Of a stretch of DNA of 5,948 nucleotides, positions 1 through 4,589 are shown in pieces. How positions within the stretch are numbered: position 1 is the stretch's first letter; each line of letters opens with the position of its first letter. The position numbers and the translations under genes were made by a program. This stretch comes from Chloroflexota bacterium (GTDB lineage: Bacteria > Chloroflexota > Dehalococcoidia > UBA3495). The stretch covers positions 1-5,948 of the forward strand of contig JACZXN010000124.1 of the NCBI GenBank assembly GCA_022571575.1, written 5' to 3'. The notes below the pieces were generated by a model that was not told the origin of the DNA, made no database searches, and saw only the letters and a program-made list of their open reading frames with translations.

Positions 1-690
1 ATCACAGATAAGACCCGGCTGATCATCATCAACTCGCCGGAGAACCCCTGCGGCTCGGCCCTCAGCAAACAGGAGTTGGAGACCATCGCCGGCCTGGTGC
101 AGCAGCACCCTGGCCTGTACGTTCTGGCCGATGAGATCTACAAGGACATCCTCTACTCCGGTGAGCACTACAGCATCTCTTCCGTTTCCGGCATGCAGGA
201 GCGCACCATCATCCTGGACGGCTTCTCCAAGAGCTACGCCATGACCGGCTGGCGCCTGGGCTACGGGATCATGCCCGAGGAACTGGTGCCCCATGTGGTG
301 AAGCTGGCCGTAAACAGCGTTTCCTGCGCTGCCTCGTTCACCCAGATAGCGGCCGTGGCGGCCCTGGAGGGCCCAAGAGACGAGATCGAAGCCATGGTCG
401 CCGAGTTCGGCGTCCGCCGCAGGCTCATCACCGACGGGCTTCGCAGTATCCCGGGAATCAGATGCCCGGAGCCCGAGGGAGCGTTCTACGTATTCCCCAG
501 CATCGAGGGGACCGGGCTCACCAGCGCCGAATTCGAGGACCGGGCCATGAATGAAGCAGGCGTAGCGCTGCTGTCCGGCAGCGCCTTCGGCGAGTACGGC
601 GAAGGATACGTCCGCCTGTCCTACGCCAACTCCCAGGAAAACATTAAGAAGGCCATCAGCCAGCTGGACAAGCTAGTTCATAGTCTCTAG
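1..690 (+). CDS. Class I/II (fold type I) PLP-dependent aminotransferase, 5'-truncated by the window
   Basis: This is the C-terminal 229 residues of a pyridoxal-phosphate aminotransferase of the aspartate aminotransferase superfamily; the start lies left of the window. Visible in order are the NPxG motif (here NPCG, 43-54), the Asp that pairs with the PLP ring nitrogen plus the following Tyr in LADEIY (Asp codon 130-132), the Schiff-base lysine in GFSKSYAMTGWRLGY (Lys codon 229-231), and the substrate-carboxylate Arg in YVRLSY (codon 613-615). The small domain ends in a TAG at 688-690. All core catalytic residues expected in this part are present, so the enzyme looks functional. The usual family length is about 380-400 residues, so roughly 40% is missing on the left. 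The amino-acid substrate cannot be read from this portion; the SKSYAMTGWR signature fits the broad-specificity aspartate/aromatic group. Cys replaces the usual Thr of NPTG, a tolerated variation. Confidence 0.95.
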   Translation: MTDKTRLIIINSPENPCGSALSKQELETIAGLVQQHPGLYVLADEIYKDILYSGEHYSISSVSGMQERTIILDGFSKSYAMTGWRLGYGIMPEELVPHVVKLAVNSVSCAASFTQIAAVAALEGPRDEIEAMVAEFGVRRRLITDGLRSIPGIRCPEPEGAFYVFPSIEGTGLTSAEFEDRAMNEAGVALLSGSAFGEYGEGYVRLSYANSQENIKKAISQLDKLVHSL

Positions 691-720
691 TCCACCCTAC
701 AGATAATCGACTTAAACAAA

Positions 721-797
721 GCCGTTCGTGGTGAGCTTGTGAACCATCACCACGCATTAGCCGAGGCCCTTCGACGGAGCTCAGGACGAAGGCTAAT
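721..797. repeat. REP-like GC-rich hairpin repeat between aminotransferase and cupin genes
   Basis: The segment has a half-site reading GTTCGTGGTGAGCTTGT (724-740) and a second reading CCTTCGACGGAGCTCAGG (768-785), which are approximate inverted copies of each other. Within the second half, CCTTCG (768-773) pairs with CGAAGG (787-792) around a central GAGCTC. An outer ATTAGCC/GGCTAAT pair (756-762 and 791-797) forms an alternative stem. From memory, this TTCGACxxxGCTCAGGACGAA pattern recurs in many GC-rich environmental bacteria as a dispersed extragenic repeat. There is no T-run, so it is not an obvious intrinsic terminator, although it sits 30 nt after a stop codon and could protect or end the upstream mRNA. 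Confidence 0.6.
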
Positions 798-852
798 CTG
801 CAACCGCAATTTCCAAATTTAGGTACTAGTGAACAAGAAAACGGAGGACGAA

Positions 853-1239
853 ATGCCAGAGATAAAAGTGGTCCATCCAGACGGTCTGGAAGTTGAGATA
901 AAGTCCGGCGCCATGACCCGTTTGGCCGGGGTGTCCGAGAAGCTGACCGGCTCCACGGGTATCCACCTAGCGGTGGCTACCATCCCTCCCCACTGCGCCT
1001 CCAGTGCCCATTACCACGTTAATTGTGAGTCGGCCATCTATGTGGTCAAGGGTCACGGCCGGTTCGTGGTTGGGGACAATCTGGAGACTGAGTTGGCCAT
1101 CGGCCCCGGCGATTTCATCTACGTCCCGGCCGAAGCCGTCCACCAACCGATCAACGACGGCTCGGAGGACCTGGAGATTATCGTCGCCCGCAACACCCCG
1201 GTTGAGATAGTCGTTGAGGTGGAGCCGTCCAAGGCGTGA
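853..1239 (+). CDS. Small single-domain cupin (RmlC-like), function unassigned
   Basis: The product has 128 residues and one cupin beta-barrel. Cupin motif 1 is HYHVNCE (His53, His55, Glu59) followed by Gly67. Motif 2 is GDFIYVPAEAVHQPIN (86-101), with His97 as the last metal ligand and Asn101 at its usual place; Glu94 replaces the usual Gly of PxG. The His-His-Glu-His set indicates a bound divalent metal. I chose ATG 853 because GGAGG at 843-847 sits 5 nt upstream. An in-frame GTG at 829 would add eight polar residues and has no Shine-Dalgarno. Single-domain cupins of this kind include dioxygenases, isomerases and ligand sensors, and nothing here picks one. It is flanked on both sides by hairpin repeats, so it may be its own transcription unit. 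It ends in TGA (1237-1239), which shows that TGA is used as a normal stop in this genome. Confidence 0.9.
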   Translation: MPEIKVVHPDGLEVEIKSGAMTRLAGVSEKLTGSTGIHLAVATIPPHCASSAHYHVNCESAIYVVKGHGRFVVGDNLETELAIGPGDFIYVPAEAVHQPINDGSEDLEIIVARNTPVEIVVEVEPSKA

Positions 1240-1271
1240 TTCGCCCTTTCCGGATGGGCCAAGGACAATGA

Positions 1272-1319
1272 GAGACGTAGGGGCATCCCGATTGCATCGG
1301 GACCGTGCCCCTACGTCTC
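1272..1319. repeat. Long, near-perfect extragenic hairpin repeat
   Basis: A perfect 14-bp inverted repeat (GAGACGTAGGGGCA at 1272-1285, TGCCCCTACGTCTC at 1306-1319) encloses a second 7-bp stem (TCCCGAT 1286-1292, ATCGGGA 1296-1302) with a TGC loop and a 3-nt bulge at 1303-1305. The whole 48-nt element would fold into one rod. No T-run follows, and the related fragment CGCCCCTACCC appears at 1349-1359. This looks like a dispersed MITE- or REP-like palindrome inserted between the cupin and dehydrogenase genes. It could still stop or stabilise the cupin transcript. The family assignment is from recall; the fold is seen directly. Confidence 0.7.
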
Positions 1320-1376
1320 GCCAATGGAATCATATTGGTGCACGTCCCGCCCCTACCCATGCAAAGGGTGATGGGC

Positions 1377-1382
1377 TATACT
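1377..1382 (+). promoter_or_regulatory. Possible -10 element (TATACT) ahead of the acyl-CoA dehydrogenase
   Basis: TATACT lies 40 nt upstream of the ATG at 1423 and 58 nt after the long hairpin repeat. The same GCTATACT octamer occurs upstream of the monooxygenase at 5237-5244. No convincing -35 is seen at 16-18 nt spacing, so this is a weak call. Confidence 0.3.
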
Positions 1383-1422
1383 AGCCGCGCCCGAAAATAG
1401 CGGAAACCGGCGGAGGAATGAA

Positions 1423-2559
1423 ATGGACCTGGGTCTAACCGAGATACAGCAGATGCTGAAGACCAGCGCCCAGGATTTTTTGTCCCGCGAATGCCCCCTC
1501 ACCCTGGTCAGGGAGATGGAGGAGGACCCGCGGGGATACACCGATGAACTGTGGCGGCAGATGGTCGCCCTCGGCTGGACCGGCGTGGCCTTTCCCGAGC
1601 GATACGGCGGCACCGGCGGCAACTTCGCCGACCTGGGCGTGCTGCTGGAAGAGATAGGCCGTTCCCTGGCCCCCAGTCCATTCTTCTCCACGGTGGTGCT
1701 CGGCGGCATGACCGTCATGGACGGCGGCTCCGACGATCAGAAGCAAGACCTGATCAGCCGCATCTGCTCCGGAACGATCACCATGACCTTGGCGGTGAAC
1801 GAAGCCAGCGTGACCTATGAGCCCTGGGGTATCGAGGCCACCGCCCAGAAGCAAGGCGGCAACTACGAGATCACCGGGACCAAGCTGTTCGTGCCTCACG
1901 CCCAGACCGCCGACATGATTATCGTAGCCGCCCGCACATCCTCGGACGGGGACCCGGCCAAGGGTGTCACCCTGTTCTTGGTGCCCTCCGGAACTGACGG
2001 GCTGCGGATCACGCCCATGCGGTCCGTCGGCAACGAAAGGGTGTTCGAAGTCAACCTGGACAAGGTCAGCGTCCCCCAGGACTCGGTGATCGGCAGGGTG
2101 GACGAGGGCTGGCCCATCCTCGAGCGCACCATCATGAGGGCCACGGCGGCCCAATGCATCGAGATGCTGGGCGGGTCGCAGGCCGTGTTGGACATGACCG
2201 TTGAATACGCCAAGGGCCGCACCCAGTTCGGCCGCCCCATCGGCAGTTTTCAGGCCGTGCAGCACCACTGCGCGCGCATGGCCACCGACGTCGAGGGCTC
2301 AAAGAACATCGCCTATCAGGCCGTATGGCGGCTCTCCGAGGACCTGCCCGCGCAACGGGAAGTGGCAATTGCCAAGGCCTGGATCGGCCCCGCCTACCGC
2401 CGCGTGTGCGCCACGGCCCACCAGTGCCACGGCGCCATCGGCTTCACCAAGGAGCACGACCTACAGTTGTACACCCGCCGGGCCAAGGTCCACGAGCTGA
2501 CCTACGGCGACGCCAACCACCACAAAGAGATCGCCCTGCAGCACATAGACGACGAATAA
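1423..2559 (+). CDS. Acyl-CoA dehydrogenase family flavoprotein
   Basis: The product has 378 residues, the normal length for a one-domain acyl-CoA dehydrogenase, which oxidises acyl-CoA thioesters to enoyl-CoA with FAD and passes electrons to ETF. An N-terminal helical domain (1-118) contains the typical LGWTGVAFPERYGGTGG run (50-66). A middle beta domain (119-225) contains YEITGTKLFVPHA and VTLFLVPSG. A C-terminal four-helix domain carries the FAD-contact motif RTQFGRPIGSFQAVQH (266-281) and HQCHGAIGFTKEHDLQLYTRR (333-353). GGAGG at 1412-1416 is 6 nt before ATG 1423; an ATG at 1418 is out of frame. By hand alignment the catalytic Glu of medium-chain enzymes (the YEGT motif) is Tyr361 in LTYGDANHH. 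The alternative Glu position of isovaleryl-CoA enzymes, near residue 240, is also not Glu. This may be a divergent subgroup or a non-catalytic partner subunit. The acyl substrate is unknown. hinT follows after 118 nt. Confidence 0.93.
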   Translation: MDLGLTEIQQMLKTSAQDFLSRECPLTLVREMEEDPRGYTDELWRQMVALGWTGVAFPERYGGTGGNFADLGVLLEEIGRSLAPSPFFSTVVLGGMTVMDGGSDDQKQDLISRICSGTITMTLAVNEASVTYEPWGIEATAQKQGGNYEITGTKLFVPHAQTADMIIVAARTSSDGDPAKGVTLFLVPSGTDGLRITPMRSVGNERVFEVNLDKVSVPQDSVIGRVDEGWPILERTIMRATAAQCIEMLGGSQAVLDMTVEYAKGRTQFGRPIGSFQAVQHHCARMATDVEGSKNIAYQAVWRLSEDLPAQREVAIAKAWIGPAYRRVCATAHQCHGAIGFTKEHDLQLYTRRAKVHELTYGDANHHKEIALQHIDDE

Positions 2560-2689
2560 CCTTTTCGGACCGATCACGCCGATCACGGCCGGCCGATACG
2601 TCATAGAGGCAAGCGCGGCGTGACCACCGCCGGCGAATAACCCCTTAAGTCCAATCACGCCACGGAGGCAGCCCGGCATGACCACCACC
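2551..2689 (+). repeat. Imperfect tandem duplication spanning the dehydrogenase stop and hinT start
   Basis: Two abutting units, 2551-2631 and 2632-2689, share the same order of elements. Each begins with GxCGAATAACC...ATCACGCC (23 of 30 positions identical between 2551-2580 and 2632-2661). Each then has GAGGCA followed by a start codon and ACCACC (22 of 25 identical between 2606-2631 and 2665-2689, one gap). The first unit has an extra 23 or so nt (2581-2603) containing GGCCGGCC. Both units contain TAA in GAATAA. In the first unit the start is GTG (2620), giving the six-codon frame MTTAGE and then TAA (2638-2640). In the second it is ATG (2678), the true hinT start. Confidence 0.75.
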
Positions 2690-3028
2690 AAAGAATGTGT
2701 TTTTTGCAATATGGCCCAAGACCCGATGCACTCCGCCCCGGTCTACCGGGACGACCGGGTCTTCGCCGTTAAGGACATCAACCCCAAAGCCCCGGTGCAT
2801 ATGTTGATCGTGCCCAACATGCACATCGCGTCGCTGGCCTACGTGGGTCCCGGACAGGTGCCGATCATGGGCCACATGTTCGTGGTGGCCGAGGAGATCG
2901 CCCGGCGCGAGGGCGTCGCCCTCAGCGGCTACCGGCTGGTGCTGAACCAGGGCGAGGACTCGGGCCAGGAGATACCCCACCCCCACATGCACCTCCTGGG
3001 CGGGAAGAAACTGGGGGCCATGGGCTAG
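2678..3028 (+). CDS. hinT: HinT-type histidine triad (HIT) nucleotide-binding hydrolase
   Basis: The 116-residue product is a full-length HIT protein of the HinT branch, which hydrolyses purine nucleoside phosphoramidates and acyl-adenylates such as lysyl-AMP in the cytoplasm. The catalytic triad HPHMHLLGG is at 101-109; the middle His103 corresponds to the nucleophile that is adenylylated. Also present are the N-terminal CVFC pair (Cys7, Cys10) seen in many bacterial and archaeal HinT proteins, the nucleotide-pocket stretch FAVKDINPKAPVHMLIVPN (29-47), and GYRLVLNQGEDSGQE (84-98), all in the right order. ATG 2678 has GGAGG at 2664-2668, 9 nt upstream. The stop is TAG at 3026-3028. The next gene, yqeK, starts 24 nt later with its own ribosome site, so the two are probably co-transcribed. 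Confidence 0.95.
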   Translation: MTTTKECVFCNMAQDPMHSAPVYRDDRVFAVKDINPKAPVHMLIVPNMHIASLAYVGPGQVPIMGHMFVVAEEIARREGVALSGYRLVLNQGEDSGQEIPHPHMHLLGGKKLGAMG

Positions 3029-3052
3029 GGTCCACTGCCCCGAGGTTTTTCA

Positions 3053-3646
3053 GTGCCCGAACTGCTCCAACGCCTCCAAGTCCGCCTGGAATCCCTGCCG
3101 GAGGGCCTGCGGTCCCATATCTACCGGGTACGCGACTTGGCCCTGGAACTGGCCGGCCGTCACGGCGTCGATTCTGACCGAGCCGAGCTTGGCGCCCTGG
3201 CCCATGACGTGTGCCGGGCGGTCTCCGGCAATGACCTGTTGAAGATGTCCGCCGAGTTTGGCGTGGCGGTGAACGAGGTGGACCGGGACTTCCCCATTCT
3301 GCTCCACGGCCCGGTGGGCGCCGAACTGCTCCGGCGGGAAGAAGACCTCACCGACCACGGTATCTACGAAGCGGTGCGCTGGCATTCAACTGCCCACGCC
3401 TCTTTGGACCCCCTGGGCAAACTGATTTTCCTGGCCGACAAGTTGGACCCGCAGAAGGCGGCCGTCTATCCCTACCAGGCCAGGCTGCACGACATGGCGC
3501 TGGAGAGTCTGGACCTGGCGCTTTTGGAGTTCCTGTCCCGGGAGATGACGACCCGCCTCGAAAGGGGCGAAACGGTCCACCCGGCCAGCGTGGAGGCCCG
3601 CAACAGCCTGATCTTGAAACTCCGGGGTCAGCGCCCGCACCCTTGA
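3053..3646 (+). CDS. yqeK: YqeK-type HD-domain phosphohydrolase (probable symmetrical Ap4A hydrolase)
   Basis: The 197-residue product matches YqeK, an HD-superfamily metalloenzyme that cleaves diadenosine tetraphosphate into two ADP. The metal-site residues are all in place: His22 (SHIYRVRDLA), His51-Asp52 (ALAHDVCRA), His85 (LLHGPVGAELL), His111 (AVRWHSTAH) and Asp129 (KLIFLADKLDP). The KLIFLADKLDP stretch is highly characteristic of YqeK as opposed to other HD proteins. The start is GTG 3053, with GAGG at 3042-3045, 7 nt upstream. The length fits the family (about 185-200). YqeK often sits beside nadD and rsfS; here it follows hinT, another nucleotide-phosphate hydrolase. It ends in TGA (3644-3646). 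The frame closes nine codons later with no paralogue-like continuation, so this TGA is an ordinary stop. Confidence 0.93.
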   Translation: MPELLQRLQVRLESLPEGLRSHIYRVRDLALELAGRHGVDSDRAELGALAHDVCRAVSGNDLLKMSAEFGVAVNEVDRDFPILLHGPVGAELLRREEDLTDHGIYEAVRWHSTAHASLDPLGKLIFLADKLDPQKAAVYPYQARLHDMALESLDLALLEFLSREMTTRLERGETVHPASVEARNSLILKLRGQRPHP

Positions 3647-3700
3647 ACCTCAACTGGACATGGCGCATCATAGATATTCGACGAATCGCTTATCAAGCCA

Positions 3701-3713
3701 TGACCGCGGGTCA
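3701..3713. promoter_or_regulatory. Palindrome TGACC-GCG-GGTCA upstream of the first selenoprotein gene
   Basis: A perfect 5-bp inverted repeat with a 3-nt centre lies 39 nt before the ATG at 3753, in the 106-nt gap after yqeK. It could be an operator or a small mRNA hairpin. No promoter hexamers can be assigned around it with confidence, so a regulatory role is only a suggestion. A second, smaller palindrome, ATTCG-A-CGAAT, is at 3676-3686. Confidence 0.3.
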
Positions 3714-3752
3714 ATCATGCCGGTGGGGGCGACCGGCCGGAGAGGTAACCTG

Positions 3753-4073
3753 ATGCAGATCAATCTGACGCCAGAAGCTGTTGAGCATATCAAGAGCAAG
3801 GGTGGCCGGGCGGCCATCGACCTGCTCTCATTCTCGTCTTGAAGCGGCAACTCCACTGAGGTATCGGTCGATACCCGACTCGCCCGCCGCGACACTACCC
3901 CGTACCGCAAGATAAAGCAGGACGGCGTGGAACTATTCATCCTGCCCGCTCTGGCCAAACACACCACATCCATAAACATCGATTGCAAGAAGTTCCTGTT
4001 CTTCCGCAACCTCAAGGCGGAACTGGAGATGGAAAACGGCATGGTGTTGGGACGTCGTGCCTCCTGGGCTTAA
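3753..4073 (+). CDS. HesB/IscA-like small selenoprotein, copy 1 (TGA at codon 30 read as selenocysteine)
   Basis: Read through the TGA at 3840-3842, the frame gives 106 residues from ATG 3753 (GAGG at 3742-3745, 7 nt upstream) to TAA 4071-4073. The N-terminus MQINLTPEAVEHIKSKGG is an A-type-carrier-like strand and helix. AAIDLLSFSS (20-29) is a strand ending at Sec30. U-S-G then corresponds to the first Cys-Ser-Gly of IscA. TEVSVDTRL (35-43), DGVELFILPALAKH (57-70) and SINIDCKKFLFF (73-84) follow in IscA order, but the C-terminal Cys-x-Cys is absent. Codons after the TGA keep the GC-rich third positions of neighbouring genes. The tandem paralogue at 4141 has TGA at the same aligned residue, and a SECIS-like hairpin starts 18 nt after the TGA. 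HesB-like proteins are a known bacterial selenoprotein class. Role unknown; a redox or metal/sulfur site at Sec30 is inferred. The alternative is a 29-residue peptide or a decayed gene. Confidence 0.75.
3860..3875 (+). promoter_or_regulatory. Bacterial SECIS element of selenoprotein copy 1
   Basis: GGTATC (3860-3865) and GATACC (3870-3875) form a perfect 6-bp stem around the loop GGTC (3866-3869). The first loop G is separated from the TGA by 23 nt. As I recall them, bacterial SECIS rules require an apical loop with G in the first two positions and about 16-37 nt from the UGA; both are met. GGUC is also the loop I recall for E. coli fdhF, where SelB contacts the G and U. There is no clear bulged U in the stem. 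An outer pair GCGGC/GCCGC (3844-3848 and 3886-3890) could extend the structure. The hairpin lies within codons for EVSVDT, so part of its sequence is also under protein constraint. Confidence 0.7.
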
Positions 4074-4091
4074 CGTCCAACGCCTTCGGTT

Positions 4092-4138
4092 CGGCCGGCC
4101 GGTCAGAGAACCTCAAAACGAGCACGGAGGGCCGGCCG
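4092..4138 (+). repeat. Inverted GGCCGGCC pair bracketing the ribosome site of selenoprotein copy 2
   Basis: CGGCCGGCC (4092-4100) can pair with GGCCGGCCG (4130-4138), a 9-bp stem around a 29-nt loop. The loop and 3' arm hold GGAGG (4126-4130), the only Shine-Dalgarno candidate for the downstream gene. Pairing would partly occlude that site. Each arm is also self-complementary, and the same octamer occurs at 2587-2594, so chance in GC-rich DNA is possible. Confidence 0.3.
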
Positions 4139-4140
4139 GA

Positions 4141-4503
4141 ATCGCGGTCTCGTTCACCAACGAGGCATTGGAGCACATCCGGAAACGAGGCGGGCTGGCC
4201 GTCTTCGATCTGGTCTGCCTGGACCATTGAGCCGGTTCCGCCGCCGAGGTCTCGGTGAGCACCTACCTGGGACAGCGCAAGCCGTCCCGGTTCCGCGAGA
4301 TCCCGGCGGATGGCGTCCAAGTGCTGGTTGAAGGCACCCTTGCTCCGTATCTGCGGAGTCTGCGGGTCCGCTCCTTCAAGTTCCTGTGGTTCAGTTTCCT
4401 GAAGGTCGAAGCCGGCCTCAGCAATGGCGCCACCCTGGGAGGGAAAGTGCCTCCGTCGCTGGCGTCGGTGCGCGATCAACCCTGGCCGTGGCGGCCCCGG
4501 TGA
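4141..4503 (+). CDS. HesB/IscA-like small selenoprotein, copy 2 (TGA at codon 30; non-canonical start)
   Basis: The frame runs 120 codons to TGA 4501-4503 and carries an internal TGA at 4228-4230. Without gaps it matches copy 1 at about 39 of the first 100 positions. Shared blocks include EALEHIRKRGG, the FDL strand, U-x-G at residue 30, EVSV, REIPADGV, FKFLWF and LKVE. Cys26 lies four residues before Sec30; copy 1 has Ser there. At the position of copy 1's Met the codon is ATC (4141), with GGAGG at 4126-4130, 10 nt upstream. No in-frame ATG, GTG or TTG lies closer than GTG 4057, which would overlap copy 1 and add 28 unrelated residues. So the start is ATC, a sequencing error for ATG, or a lost start in a decaying gene. 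The last 20 residues have no counterpart in copy 1. Conservation across the TGA argues that coding constraint continued after duplication. Confidence 0.6.
4247..4264 (+). promoter_or_regulatory. Bacterial SECIS element of selenoprotein copy 2
   Basis: AGGTCTC (4247-4253) pairs with GAG (4257-4259) and ACCT (4261-4264), leaving C4260 bulged. This gives a 7-bp stem with loop GGT (4254-4256). The first loop G is separated from the TGA by 23 nt, exactly as in copy 1, although the stem bases differ: the inner stem ATC/GAT of copy 1 is CTC/GAG here, which is compensatory. Because the region encodes the conserved EVSV, the loop GGT may be partly protein-driven. The pairing of the 3' arm is the independent evidence. 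Confidence 0.62.
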
Positions 4504-4530
4504 TCCGAACCAGAATAAGTTGATGAACGA

Positions 4531-4566
4531 AAGAAGGCCCCGGAGGAAATCCTCCGGGGCCTTCTT
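4531..4566. terminator. Strong bidirectional intrinsic terminator between convergent genes
   Basis: AAGAAGGCCCCGGAGGA (4531-4547) and its exact reverse complement (4550-4566) form a perfect 17-bp stem with AA at the tip. A-rich sequence (GAACGAAAGAAG) on the left and CTTCTT on the right give a modest T-tract on either strand. It lies 27 nt after the stop of selenoprotein copy 2 and 23 nt beyond the stop of the - strand doxX gene, and so would end transcription from both sides. Confidence 0.88.
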
Positions 4567-4589
4567 GGCTCGCCGCCGCCGCGCCCGGG

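Noticed and set aside
808..819. Palindrome AATTT-CC-AAATT before the cupin as an operator
   Set aside because: It is short and AT-rich with no promoter elements around it; too weak to call.
1237..1422. Selenocysteine read-through at the cupin TGA, since the frame stays open for over 40 codons
   Set aside because: The continuation runs through the hairpin repeat and has no protein-like pattern. The cupin fold is already complete.
1435..2268. A long open frame (277 codons) on the - strand opposite the acyl-CoA dehydrogenase
   Set aside because: It is an antisense shadow produced by GC-rich codon bias. It has no recognisable domain, and the + strand protein is unmistakable.
3753..3842. A 29-residue peptide ending at the TGA as the complete gene
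   Set aside because: The frame continues with conserved sequence shared with the downstream paralogue, and a SECIS-like hairpin follows, so termination at this TGA is the poorer explanation.
3983..4258. A 91-codon frame overlapping the end of copy 1 and the start of copy 2
   Set aside because: It is out of frame with both homologous proteins and low-complexity in composition, a shadow of the real frames.
4255..4503. A separate gene starting at GTG 4255
   Set aside because: There is no ribosome site, the GTG lies inside the EVSV/SECIS segment, and homology to copy 1 extends upstream through the TGA.
3753..4503. TGA recoded as tryptophan, or a plain pseudogene pair
   Set aside because: TGA ends the cupin and yqeK genes normally, and Trp is not expected before Gly in this loop. 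Independent decay would not keep one shared TGA at the same residue with otherwise open, gap-free frames.
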